64,000 bases of DNA, from positions 806,001 to 870,000 of the forward strand of contig CANTUQ010000159.1 of the NCBI GenBank assembly GCA_947683425.1. Direction: 5' to 3'. Positions 1 to 13,621 of this stretch are shown here, in pieces. This DNA comes from Excoecaria cochinchinensis. Taxonomy: Eukaryota; Streptophyta; Magnoliopsida; Malpighiales; Euphorbiaceae. The notes beneath the pieces are model-generated. The model saw only the letters and a list, made by a program, of their open reading frames with translations. It was not told where the DNA came from and did not search any database. The first letter of the stretch is position 1. Each line of letters starts with the position of its first letter. The position numbers and the translations under genes are program-made.

Positions 1-2087
<2,087 letters not shown>

Positions 2088-2627
2088 TGTCACATCCCAA
2101 ATACGGCCTAGTGGAAATTTCATGTTAATTGGATTTATTAAGGACAACTGAGTAATTTTACAAGGAAAGGAGGACTTAATTGCAAAGGATTAAAAGTATT
2201 AAATGACAGAATTTTCTTTTAGTGACCTATTGGTAATTTGTAAGGACTTAAAGAGTTGTGCAAGGAGCAGATGGTAAAAGTATAGTTAGTGGAATTGAGG
2301 GTCCAATGCATGAGTGCCAAGTGGAGAGGGGAGTGTGTGCATGTTGGAGAGAGAAGAAGGCAGGAATTTTAGCTTCCTAGAGAAGCTATCAGATTTCATT
2401 CTTACTCTCTTGCTCTCTCTCACGTTAGTCACCATTTCTCCTCTCCATTTCTGTTCTTTCTCTATTTGCACGTGGTGTTCATCCGTTTTGAGCTTTGAAG
2501 AGATTCCAAGAGGTAAGTGGTTACAAGTTCTTTGGGTTCTTCTTGTTTTGTTCTCCTTTTACGGGTTGGATTTGGGTTTTTAAGGCTATGTACATGGGTT
2601 AATAGAGTTTGTTTTGTTAGATTTTTG

Positions 2628-2681
2628 CAAGCAATTGAAGAGAAGAGAAAAGATAAGGGAAAAGAAAAGGTTGTGGATTGA
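2628..2681 (+). other. LTR A micro-ORF, KGKEKV peptide
   Basis: In-frame codons give QAIEEKRKDKGKEKVVD then TGA. The sequence is purine-rich and lies 540 bp from the LTR start, downstream of a GTAAGT donor. It has no ATG of its own in this frame nearby, so if translated it would be a downstream exon. It matches peptides at the same LTR position in several other families. Coding is an inference from that recurrence; a purine-rich splicing enhancer is the main alternative. Confidence 0.45.
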
Positions 2682-3134
2682 AGCCAGTGGAAGTTGAACT
2701 CCATTAATAGGTTTGGGAGTGTTTCTATCCATCCTCATTTTGGATCCTGTGTTGATGTTTAATGTTGTTGTTAAATTGTGTTTTTGATATATATAGTAAT
2801 GCATGAGTAAAGTAGAGTTGTGTATTTGATTTATAGCAGCAAGTGACGATGATATGCATGTGAAATTTGAGATATTTGCATGAAAGTGAAAGAGGAAACT
2901 TCTGGGTTTAAGTCTCTGTAAATGCAATTCTGATTGTTTGATAATGTGAATGATTTGAGTGATTGTTGCTGTAAATGTGCTCTGGAGGCCTGAAGGTACG
3001 TTTTTGCATAATTATTGCATGAAAAATGGCTTTGGGTAAGATGGGGTTTTGAATACTCGACATACTCTGTTTCTGCGTTTTCTGAAATTTCTGGGAATTA
3101 GTCTTCTTCTTCATGTGGATTTTCATTCAGCAGG

Positions 3135-3390
3135 CTGGAAGAGCACGTCTCGGACGACCGAGCACGACTCGGAAAGTCGTGCACGGGTCGGACGAAGGTA
3201 CTCTTCTCGGCCTTGGTGTTTCTCTTGGCGTAGAGAGCACGAGTGGGATTCAGGAACACGACTCGGCGTGGGGAGCACGAGTCATGCTCCTCTCCTCTAG
3301 AAGAACACGAGTCGGACAGTGGCATCCGACTCGTGTCCTTGTGGATTTGGCCAAGCACGAGTCGGCTACAGGAGCACGACTCGTGCTGGG
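3135..3390. repeat. GC-rich palindrome island (AGCACGA-TCGTGCT)
   Basis: About ten copies of a short word, GAGCACGA(C/G)TCGG or its reverse complement, in both orientations. Two are fused into near-perfect palindromes near 3381-3396. It stands out as a GC-rich patch in an AT-rich LTR. Confidence 0.85.
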
Positions 3391-4501
3391 TCTCTTCCTC
3401 CCACCTATTTAACCTGTCTGCCTCCCTTGTTTTTCCAAAAATTGGGTTTCAAATGTGTTTTTACATGGGGTTTTTACATTACATGGCACATTATGGGATT
3501 AAATGGTATTATCAGTTGATGATTGTTTTATTATAAGATATACGTACATGATTTATATTATTTTGTTTATATGATTTAAATATGTATGATTATATATACA
3601 TGGGTTAAACTTGTATTATATTTAGATGAGCTGTATTGGTGAGGTACTTGTACATGATTAATAAGATCGCTATATGTGAATTTATGTCTATAATTTACAT
3701 GCATATGGGTTATTAATTATAAAATATATGTACATGACTAATAATATTGTACATGAGTTAAATGCATATGATTTACATGTTTATATGAGATTTGTATAAG
3801 ATGCATATGTTTCTAAATTTCATCAGCCTATATGTATATATATGAGTTATGTGAATAACTTGTATTCGTTTACATGATATGACGATGACACTTGAGTTCT
3901 TGAGTTGTGTCCTTAAGCCTGAATAGTCTTAGTAGTGGATAAGTAAGCACTTACTAAGGTCAGAGTGTGTGTGCGCAGCTGCTATATGCGGATCCCGTTT
4001 GGATCCTTGTTCGGCCCCGTTTGGGTCAAGCAGTCGACCTCCGAGATGGTCATTCTAGTAGAAATAAGAAACTGTTTGAGACTTCGGTCTCCATATGAAT
4101 ATGATATATTTGAGACCCATGTCTCCATATGCTTGGGATACTGTGTCCTATCAGTATCCAAATGATCGCATCCACTTCTGGAGAATATATTCAGACTAAC
4201 TAGGCTAATATGTTAATATATGTGCTACTTATGAATATGATAATCAATGATATGTTATATGATAAACGTATATGGAATCATGTTTGGCATTGTGATACGT
4301 ACTTTAATGATATATATATTTGGAGTGATTGCACTATATTAGAATTTAAGCAACGAGATGTTACGTTAAGCTCTTTCCTTGATTATTTAATGATACGAAT
4401 ATATATGTTGTATGAATATGTGTATTAGAAATGATGAGTTATATTGCAACACTTGAAGTTAGTGATGATATGATTAAATAGCCTTTTTGTTTTATGTTGT
4501 A

Positions 4502-4502
<1 letters not shown>

Positions 4503-4536
<34 letters not shown>
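4503..4536. repeat. (TA)n microsatellite
   Basis: Uninterrupted TA dinucleotides inside solo LTR A. Confidence 0.9.
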
Positions 4537-4544
<8 letters not shown>

Positions 4545-4747
4545 GTGAATAACGTTAATATGCCAATTAGATGTATAATTCATGCATATGAGCTATGAGT
4601 GTTAAGATTATGCTACGTTTATTAATAGGAATGATGTTACATACGATTATTTATAAATTATTACTTACATGGTTTAGTGCTAATGAGTTATGAGTTGCTA
4701 TAGTAGTTATTTGTATATGCATGTGCTATTTGTTTTGTTCCTCCCCA

Positions 4748-4765
4748 CTAAGCGTTATCGCTTAG
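4748..4765 (+). promoter_or_regulatory. Conserved LTR hairpin CTAAGCG-TTAT-CGCTTAG
   Basis: Perfect 7-bp stem with a TTAT loop, preceded by CCCCA and followed by CACGGG, then a TGTAGGT word about 20 bases on. It lies 369 bp before the LTR end. The same hairpin is in most other LTRs of the window. Function unknown. Confidence 0.85.
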
Positions 4766-5139
4766 CACGGGCTCTTTTTCTGTGTAGGTGGCAGGTTTAG
4801 TTTTTGGAGTCGGACATCTACAGGTCGGCCACTAGAAGTCTGTAGTTTAGAGTTTATTTTGTGTCTTCTGCTGTTTATCTATTTTTGTACATGGATTTGA
4901 GTATGGGAAATGTACTTTTTGTAAAGGATCAACTATTTTGTATATGTATATGTTACAAGCTATTTTTGTAAAACGATATAGTTATATGTATTTTATATAG
5001 ACTGGCTATATCTTGATTAAAGGTTTCATTGTATCTCATCTTGGTTTTGTTTATAACTGTGTGTATATGGATTTGTATGTGGTTGCGCGCGTGACATCTC
5101 GGTATCCTTCCAACGGGGGTAACAGGGTGTTACAGCTTT

Positions 5140-5731
5140 TTCCTTTTCTTGAGAGAAAACTAAACTTTTTTTTTTTGGAAAAATATGCAACCCTCCTGAA
5201 AATGAAGGCATAAATCCCTTTTGTTTCCTGTCTTGTCCCGAAATGGAAAATGGACAAGCCTCCTTTCATTTTTTTTGAACCAAAAATGACATTAAAACAT
5301 GAAATGAATTTTTACAAACTGAAAAATTAGCCTAGAAAATGCAGGCAAAAATGACAACACGAAGGAGCAAGGCGCAGGGATGCCCGCAGGTGGATCAAGG
5401 CGACGTGCGCCCCTGGCGACATTTGCCCATGCGGGCACATGCCTCTCCCCCGTGCACGTGGCTTGCCACCCGCGTGACAGCAATCCGGGCATACGGCGCA
5501 AAAATAAAAATAAAAATAAAAATAAACAAGCAAAATATAAAAAATAAGAATAAAAATAAAAAGGAATAAAAATAAGGGTAAAAATGCAAATTTTTGAGTT
5601 AAAATTTTTGAAGCAATAAAAGAGATTTTCGACAAGGAAAATATCATTTTTGACACCTTTTCTTGTGGTAAGTATCATTTTCATAATTGGGTAATCCTGA
5701 TCTTGGACCGCCTCGGGACCCGGTGTCTACA
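5140..5731 (-). mobile_element. Tat/Ogre-type LTR fragment, right part (LTR 5' end)
   Basis: Continuation of the LTR in 1-2087. On the minus strand it starts TGTAGACACCGGGTCCCGAG at 5731, a typical Tat/Ogre LTR 5' end and the counterpart of TGTAAGCACCGTGTCTCGGA at 60776. It contains a GC-rich patch (about 5365-5500) followed by A-rich AAAATA repeats (5503-5570). The open frames here are chance. Confidence 0.8.
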
Positions 5732-5770
5732 CATGTATAGGTAAATGTGAATGATTAGTGGTGCTATTAT

Positions 5771-7351
5771 TGTATTGGCTGTAGTATACCCTAGTAGAGT
5801 TTAAAATATAATTGTGTTGTAAGGATACAAGAGTAATTGGATTAAGTGTTAGTTCATGAGGTAGTAAGGATATAATTGAAAGAAATTAAAAGTTGAATTT
5901 AATTAAGATTTGAGAAGAGGGACTAAGTGGATGTTTACCGAGGACTAAGTGATGAAGTTTGAAGGGAAGTTGAGTGGAATCGACATGTAAAATGGAGGCT
6001 TTGCCAACACTCACTTTACATGCATCTAAAAGGAGAGTTAGTGGAGGCATTGGTCCCATTTTTCTGCTTGTGTGATCTGGTCTCCTCCTTCATCTTTCTC
6101 TTTGTTCATTTTCTCTCTCTTACTTTTTTCTTACTTCTTTGTTTGTTTGAATTTCAAGAGTTGGATTGGGTTGAAGTGGTTTCCGTGAGAAGCTAAAAAG
6201 GTAAGTGTGGTTTGGAATTTGAGATCTTCTTCTTCTACTCTATTCCAATCTTGTGCTTGAGTTGGTTTGTTTAATGGACTAAGAGTATATGTGTATTTGA
6301 TTTGGTTGTGCAAGAAGCATTGGATAAGAGGAAAGACAAGGGCACGGGAAAAGTCTGAGCTAGAAAAGGGTTATTCAAGCTACATTTTGAGGTTTGGGAT
6401 AGTTATTGTTAATTTTTAGTAGATGCATGTTAGGGATTATGTGCTAATCTTTGATTAAAATGCATGTGTTGATTGTTTGGGATATTGTTACTTGAATTTC
6501 AGTTATTAGTTGCATGTTGATTATATGGAAAATTATAAGTATGTGATAGATTGTGCATGTAAAGTATTTGCTTATGACTATATTGTTTGAAGGTCATTTT
6601 GGTTGGTTTGGATAATTGATTTTTTCTATAGATGAATTTTATGGATTCGTAGTGTATATGGCATGGTTTAGATGATTTAGAAGTTCTGCATGTGATTATA
6701 GGTTGGTAAGTGAAAAGTTTATGCTTGTGAGTTGCGTAGCTTGGAGTTTGAACACTAAGTTCGAGTCTGTTGGGAGCGCGATAGAATACTCCGTGGGTGA
6801 GATTTGCTTTGCCGAGCTCCGTCGCAAGCACGAGCTCCATAGTGGACGCGATAAAATCTACTTTACCATTCTGTCGCGAGTGCGACATTGCCCGTGAGCA
6901 TGACAACTGGGTGTTCTGGATTCTGTCGGGTTACAAGAGCGATATTGTTCAGAGTGTTTGAATATAAGTCTCTTGTCATATTTGGGTATAATATTGCATT
7001 GGATTGTGTAAGACCATGCATAGTAGAGTTTATATGTGATAGCATAAATGAATATATGAATCATATGCTTGATTGTTTGCTTAGTTGTTACATGAATTGA
7101 GTTGTTAGGTAGTAATTGGTTTGGATACTTGAGTGGTTGTAAAGTAAATGACATAGTGAATAGAGTTTATATGATAAGCCTGAAGGATTCATAATAGTGG
7201 ATAAATAAGCATGCTTATAAAGGGTTAGAGTATGCAGCTGCTAGAGTTTGGCCCCGTTCGGGTAGCTAGAGATTACCTTCGGGTAGCTAAAGATTTCAGA
7301 TTTCGATCCTTAATTGTTTGGTACTGCTAGTCAGTATGTATTCATCATGAT
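5771..7351 (+). mobile_element. Partial Ty3/gypsy LTR B, 5' portion
   Basis: The start TGTATTGGCTGTAGTATACCC aligns with the start of the LTR at 42651 (TGTAATGGCC...TACCCTAG). A GTAAGT donor is at 6201, a micro-ORF at 6311-6358, a palindrome island at 6768-6960 (gcgcgata/tcgcgag words) and a GTGGATAAATAAGCATGC box at 7194-7215. The 3' third with the hairpin is missing: the sequence stops at an inverted repeat (7335-7351). The 39 bases 5732-5770 are an unassigned remnant. Confidence 0.75.
6311..6358 (+). other. LTR B micro-ORF
   Basis: Frame reads QEALDKRKDKGTGKV then TGA, 540 bp from the LTR start, matching the LTR A and C peptides (EALDKRK, DKG, GKV). No local ATG. Same reservations as for LTR A. 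Confidence 0.45.
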
Positions 7352-7445
7352 ATAGGCGACTACTCACAATAGTTGTCAACAAATACACATAATCGATAAG
7401 TTCAATAGAGTCAAAAATAAAGTAATTGATCATGATGAATACATA
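7335..7445. repeat. 17-bp inverted repeat at head-to-head LTR junction
   Basis: TATGTATTCATCATGAT at 7335-7351 and its exact reverse complement at 7429-7445, separated by 77 bases. Left of it the LTR features run on the plus strand; right of it they run on the minus strand. Confidence 0.85.
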
Positions 7446-8352
7446 TATTAAATACATACATACACTTTCATATTAATGATTACATACAATTAGTCATATT
7501 CATAATAACTAAACATAGCCAAAACATATATTAACCAGATAAATATGTAAACCTTGTTACTAGATCACACATATTTACTTATCAAAATAAACACTTGTAT
7601 ATATGTACTTCTATACACAACATGTACAATACCATAATATTATTCATTAAACGGTTATAAATCGCCATGCCTCTTTCATTTAACCTAAAGTTAGTTTACT
7701 ATATTCACTTTGATTTACCTTTCATGTTCATATATTCTTATCTTTAATATTTCGTCACATTCACTTAAAGACACTACAAAAACATTCATTCATATTTAAT
7801 GCATATAGATTTCTATAAGGTAAACCATATTAACTTGTTATAATTTCATATGATCAATAGCATTTTCGTACTTATCACATTAATGAAACATATAGCTATA
7901 TGCTAGATTTATGAACTCAGCTCTTTATAAGCAGTTCCATATTAGAGTCAATATACATCTCTTGTTTTATCAACCAATTAAAATACCTAAAGACTCATAA
8001 TCCGGCTTTAACACATTAAAGCTATGACAATTAAGTATATTCATATGTACTATTCATAAACACTCTTAACATATTAAACTTAAACTGGAACAAATATCCA
8101 ATAATATTATCTACGTATGAAATATTTATTTCCGTAGTAACATTTTAAAACATATAAATTTGTACAACCACTAAAGAATCACTCATGTGTAATAATTATA
8201 TAATCATTTATCATAATACACATTTAAAGTCCATACATATAAGTACATTCATTTATAGATTTACATTTCATGTTATACATTTAACATTCTTTTATACATT
8301 TGATGCCTGCATTTCCTAAGGTGGTAGATAATGGGAATTAAAATGCATAGGT
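7352..8352 (-). mobile_element. AT-rich LTR remnant, minus orientation
   Basis: No coding sequence. The last bases (about 8300-8352), read on the minus strand, resemble the 'tatccactac...gcaggca' zone that follows the GGCATGCC box in complete LTRs. It continues at 10837 beyond solo LTR C. No conserved hairpin was found. Confidence 0.45.
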
Positions 8353-8725
8353 TGTAAAACTCCAATACCCCTTGGAAGGATATCAGGACACTACGCACAC
8401 AAACACATAAAATACGGTCAACTACAAGAGTAGAAGCAATCATACATTCGAATATTATAGCGGAAACATAATATAAAAAAAAACATACTGGTATTAATAA
8501 ATTCTTAAAATATTCACAATACCAAAATATTATCATTCTTACATTATAAGACCAAAGCCTTAAAACATAAATACTATACAAAGTATTCTTTACATATACA
8601 CTGTATGATCATTACAAAAGACTTTTATACAAAAATTCCACTATCCAAACTCCTAGTGGCTAAAAGATGCACGACTCCCAAAAATCGAACTGATCTTATA
8701 TACCTATGCGGGAAAAACACCCGTG

Positions 8726-8743
8726 CTAAGCGCTAATGCTTAG
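8726..8743 (-). promoter_or_regulatory. Conserved LTR hairpin, LTR C
   Basis: CTAAGCG-CTAA-TGCTTAG on the plus strand, with the CCCGTG and TAGTAGGG flanks expected for the reverse complement of the motif. It lies 373 bp from the LTR end. One stem pair becomes G-T. Confidence 0.8.
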
Positions 8744-9533
8744 TAGGGATATGTAGTTACAAAGGACTTCTCACAAAGTTACAACAATACACATATGCAT
8801 ATCCAAGCATACACACTTGCAACATATATCAATAAGCAAAGATATATACATTAGCATGAACATAACTATCATTTGCACATCTATAACATTTACCTGTACT
8901 TTCAAACCCAAAATTATCATGTACATTTCCACAATACATAACACATGCCTTTGTCATATCATTATCATATGCATTTACTAAACATGTACTTCATCTCGAG
9001 CTTCTACATGTATGTTCATATGCACTTTGTAGATCACAACTTTACATGTTCAAACATAATCATACAAACACTAAAGCCATAGCCTAAAATCTCATTAATG
9101 GTGGATACGGGTGCACTAAATACTTACTAGTAGTATCAAACATTTAGAGACCGAAGTCTCAAATCACTAGTTACCCAAAGGTAACAAACACTAGACCCTT
9201 GCGGGCCAAACACTAGACCATTATGGGCCAACACTAGCAACTGCAAAGCACTAGCCCTTTATAAGCATAAATATCTACCCATTACCATGACCCTTTAGGG
9301 TTAACATACAACTCTAATCAGTATATCATATACTTTGCATTCACTCATGTATCCAACAATGATTACATATCAATTCAATTCATGTATAAACTAATCATCC
9401 CATCAAGCATATGATTCATATATATATGTAACACATATAATCTTTATGATGCATGATCAAACATATACTAATACAAGACCACAAACAATTGAGAACAAAA
9501 GACTTACATTTACAAAACTGCATAATGTTGTGC

Positions 9534-9765
9534 TCACGATAGAACCCAACACATACGGATGACAAACACGAGGCAAGGTTGCACTCTTGACAGAATGTTA
9601 AAGTATCTTCTGTCATGCCCGAGATTGAGCTCTTGCTCGCGACAAAGCTCGGCAGAGCCAACCCACTACCGAACTCACCCACGCGAGAAAGCTCGGCAGC
9701 TCAAACCTCACCCAAGGAGCATTATGTCGCGCTCGCAACCCCTATCACGCTCACGACAGAACTGA
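9534..9765. repeat. GC-rich palindrome island, LTR C
   Basis: Repeated words such as gctcgcgaca, gctcacgaca and aaagctcggcag, mostly one orientation with inverted partners, in the same relative LTR position as the islands of LTRs A, B and D. Confidence 0.7.
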
Positions 9766-10214
9766 ACTTAATGTTCAACTCCAAGCTACACCACCCACTC
9801 ATGCACAACCTTCACATACCAATTCCAAATTCACATGCTTAACCTTTAAAATCATGCCATAAACACTTCTAAACTGTATTTCTACTTAAAATAAAATCAA
9901 ATATTAATATCAATCAAAATGACAATTAAATATAATAATCATAACAAGTACTCTACAAGCCAAAATCTGTACATATATAACATGCAACAACAGTATACTT
10001 GACTACAACACTCAATTGAACCTTAGTACTAACTTAAAGCTCATCAATTTACCATTTAATTAAACATGCATCTAATAGCAGAATCTCAATGACAATATCT
10101 CAACTAATAACACATGCATTGCTCAAAAATTACATAAACTCAACACATGCAACTAATTAAAATGGCACACGATCCCAACCTCTAGGAAGTAGCTCTAAAC
10201 TCTACTCTTCAAGA

Positions 10215-10262
10215 TCACACCTTCTCCTTGCATTTCTCTTTCCTCTTGTCCAGAGCTTCTTG
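10215..10262 (-). other. LTR C micro-ORF
   Basis: Minus-strand frame reads QEALDKRKEKCKEKV then TGA, preceded by YVV in the same frame. It shares QEALDKRK exactly with LTR B although the surrounding DNA is diverged. Confidence 0.45.
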
Positions 10263-10836
10263 CACAACATATGAACACTCTTAATCCATTTATCAAGACA
10301 ATCCAAACCCAAAACAGAAATTGAGAAGAAAAGAGATCTTTAAACCATAAACCCATACATACCTTCACAATTCCCCTAACAAACCTCTTCAAATCAATCC
10401 AATTAACTTAAACTTCAACCAAAAGAAGAATAAAAACCAAATGAAGAATAAGGGAAAAGGAGGGAAACCGTATGAGGGAATGAGAGAAGTGAGAAATCTG
10501 AATACTTGTGGTAAAGGGACAGATTTTCCCACTAAACCTCCTTATATTGCATGTACAAATCTAGGTGGCACACTCTTCTCTTGCCACATGTCCTCCTCAT
10601 AACAAGTGTCCCACTCAAGCAAACTTCCTCATATAGTCTACGGTAATTCTCTCTTAAGCCCCTCCATCAAAAATTGGTTTTACAAATATTTTATTTTCTT
10701 TCAAGCTAATTTTAATTCTTTTCAATTACATCCCTATAAACCCATAAATTCCCACTTAATCCAATTATTATAACATCCTTTCAATACCATTAGGCTATAA
10801 ATCCTGCTAGGGTATAATTCAGGTTGTCACATAGGT

Positions 10837-11695
10837 ACTCGAGGGTACTAGTATCATATTATGCATAGGGATCCAATCGAGATCCAATAACACATAGGGA
10901 TCCAAGACAGCATAGGGACCCAAACGAGGTCCAAGAACACATAGGCTATAGTAACAGAGGTCCCTATAGGCATGCTTATCTATCCATGACTCGGTTAAAG
11001 CAGGCTATACTTATAGTTGCATCACATTCTTATAACATTCATATCGATGCCATACTCATCACATTCACATCCGTTATTATGATCATATATCAATTGTAAC
11101 ATTTTCAACTCATCACATATGGTTAACATGTAACCATTCCAATATTTTATATTTCAAGCCACATCATCGTCTCATTTATATATTCATGGCCTTATAATAT
11201 ACATAAAAGTTCAAGTGATGATTTTAAGTGGCGTCACGTGTCCATATTCAATACTTACATATACATATTATATAAACAATTATATACATGTATGCAGTGC
11301 ACAGTATATATGCTTACACTTGAATATGGTTTATCCATATTCATTATTGCATATTTTTATCACATATCACTTAGAAATAATATCATAATCATGCTAGTTA
11401 CAATTAAACTCATTTTAATTATGTGAACATCACAAAATACAATTAACGCTTACACAATCATTTACTATACTCATACATATTCCTAACATATTAATAAGTA
11501 ACTCCAACAACATGATATGGCTCATATTCAATCAATACGTCATGCCAAATCATTTTTAGCTTTTCTCGGTAGTTTCTAACTAGTTATACTAATAAACACT
11601 CCATTAATTATTTATGTTCATAACCCTAGTCACTTATATTACCAAATGGTAACCACTCATATACTCATTACATGGCTCTAGACATGTGTAGATAG
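10837..11695 (-). mobile_element. LTR remnant, minus orientation (continuation)
   Basis: Continues 7352-8352 across solo LTR C. On the minus strand it has the ATGGATAGATAAGCATGCCTATAGGG-type box (about 10960-10995), then repeated GGATCC/GGTCC words (10865-10935), the same order as in complete LTRs. The rest to 11695 is AT-rich with nothing recognisable. Confidence 0.55.
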
Positions 11696-13621
11696 CACTA
11701 CAAGAAAAATGCCCTTTAACGAAGGGAAATTTAGTCATTAAAAGTCAAAATCCGATCGTTAAAGACATATAATGACCGAAAAATTCTGTCGGTAAAAGCT
11801 CATTCATTAAAAGTATAGATAACAGAATATTGAATGCGGTCGTTAATGTCTTTAATGATCGGAACGTTTCCAATCGTTGAATATTAATTTTTAGCGACCG
11901 GATTTTCCCTTCACTAAATGTATTCTCTTTTAACAAGGGGATTTCTGGTCGCTAAAGGTACTTTTTAGTGACCGAATTTTCCCTTTGCTAAATGTATTCA
12001 CTTTCAATAAAGGGATTTCCAATTGTTGAAAATACCTTTTAGCGACCAGATTTTCCCTTCGCTAATTGTGTTCACAGCTAACAAACAGCAATTACCAATA
12101 TATTTTACCTTTTGGTTTATCATAATACACTAGACATTGATAACAAAATGGTATTTTAAAATATAAACCATTTTATAATATTATATGCATGGTGTATATC
12201 ATTAACATATATTTTATGCAAAAATATTATAAACTCTTTTCATATATTGAAAAAGAAAAGTTACAAAGTATAGTCATATTTACAAATTTAATCGCATTTT
12301 ATTTGTAATAATTCCAAATAAAATAAAAAACTATCAATTACATGCAAGATCAAGAAATAACTCCTCTTTATACTAATTTCTATTTAAAAGATTTTTGAGA
12401 AAAATGTGAAAAATAAACCTCCTAACTTCGCTGTCCAAAATTTTGAAGACCTGTAAAATGTATACCAAAAGCAAAAATTAACATTCATAGGTATATAGAA
12501 AAATATCAATAGTAGAGAATACAACAAAGGCTAAAATTAATATTTGCTATTGAAAATTATGGCATGATACTGCAAAGCGACCCCGGAGAAACTGGTAAAC
12601 TTGTGCTTTATCTAGCTTAATAAATTCAAATGAAGAAAATATCAAAGTTAAAGTTTTATGAACCCTAATGCTTGGTTCAACAAAATATAGAAAATTTCAA
12701 GTTGTCATCAAAAACCAAAAATTATAACATTCTAGAACATACATATAGGCCCTTCCAACATGTAATCATCTTAGCAATGCCCATCCATCTACATAGAACC
12801 ACCTCCAATTACATGATACATTACATTCAACATTTCATATTAAGCTATAGGCCTTAGTATAAAATAAAACAGCAAGAGCAAGGGAATCATTTCATGATAA
12901 ACCCTAGAATAAATATTCAGAAGAATCTTGTTTCAATAAAGAAAATGACTACTCATAGTTTCACTATCAAGAAGGAATTATTTAATGGCTAGAGACAAAT
13001 TTTTGAACTACAAAAAAATTGAATTAAAATTAAATTAAAAAAATCTAAATGATTAGCTCTAAAATAAACCAACTTTTTGCACTCCTTAATACATAAACCA
13101 AGCAGCAGCCAAAAGTCATAAAAAAGACATATTCATTAAAGGGTTTACATCTTTAACTAATGTAGCAAAAATTGCACAAAAATTAACCTTTACTAAACAA
13201 CAATTTCATGCAAATATAGCTCTTTATATCAAAACTTTTGAATTTTCAAATAAGCACAACAATGGTCTAGGTTTTCTAGTTTGATCAACCAAAGCAGCAA
13301 AAAAATTATCATCATGTAAGGTACCTGCAATATTTTGTATTTTCTACGATTCTACTTAACTGAAAAGATTGCACACCTTAGATGAAGGCCACATGAATAA
13401 ATATGGTGACAGTAATGAAGGAACAATTCCATTCAGATTTAGATAATTATTGCAGAATATATTAGCACATGGAAGTTTTTAATGTGACTTAGATTAAAGC
13501 CATGATAGCATAATCTATCACAATACGATGTCAAACAATATTAACAAATAGAAGTCATAAAATCAATAAAATGGTAAAAAAGGAAAGAGTAATAGCAACT
13601 TACTTTATCTTCCACATTAGT
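11696..13621. mobile_element. CACTA (En/Spm) transposon end, truncated
   Basis: Begins CACTACAAGAAAAATGCCC, the plant CACTA terminal inverted repeat, preceded by TAG as a possible 3-bp target site. Subterminal repeats follow, with many copies of (A/G)GCGACCGG/GGTCGCTAAA-type words in both orientations. No transposase coding was found and no matching right end (TTTTCTTGTAGTG) was seen, so it is a non-autonomous or truncated copy cut off by the LTR beginning at 13622. From 12090 to 13621 the sequence is AT-rich without recognisable content. Confidence 0.82.
11889..12085. repeat. CACTA subterminal tandem repeat, about 74 bp x 3
   Basis: Three imperfect units, each starting TTTTAG(C/T)GACC(G/A) and running through TTTTCCCTT(C/T)(A/G)CTAA and a GGGATTTC(T/C) block; the third is partial. 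Typical transposase-binding subterminal structure for CACTA elements. Confidence 0.75.

Larger units (their letters stand above)
2088..5134 (+). mobile_element. Solo LTR A (Ty3/gypsy), TSD GCTTT
   Basis: Starts TGTCACATCCC and ends GGGTGTTACA. It is flanked by the 5-bp duplication GCTTT at 2083-2087 and 5135-5139, so the boundaries are firm. No internal region accompanies it, so it is a solo LTR of about 3.05 kb inserted into the Tat-type LTR. It holds, in order, a splice-donor-like GTAAGT (2513), a KGKEKV micro-ORF (2628-2681), a CACGACTCG palindrome island (3135-3390), a GTGGATA box near 3940, a (TA)n tract (4503-4536) and the conserved hairpin (4748-4765). Open frames over 3049-3536 come from the palindrome island and are not genes. 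Confidence 0.93.
8353..10831 (-). mobile_element. Solo LTR C (Ty3/gypsy), TSD TAGGT
   Basis: On the minus strand it starts TGTGACAACCTGAATTATACC at 10831 and ends GGAGTTTTACA at 8353. The duplication TAGGT at 8348-8352 and 10832-10836 fixes both ends. It contains the conserved hairpin (8726-8743), a palindrome island (about 9534-9765), a splice-donor-like GTATGT (minus, 10361-10362) and the micro-ORF (10215-10262). The open frames in it are not retained as genes. Confidence 0.93.

Noticed and set aside
3049..3536. Overlapping ORFs on both strands
   Set aside because: They exist because the GC-rich palindrome island lacks stops; no resemblance to a protein family and no codon bias.
5339..5684. 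ORFs over the GC-rich patch and AAAATA repeats
   Set aside because: Low-complexity translation, several frames open at once, inside an LTR.
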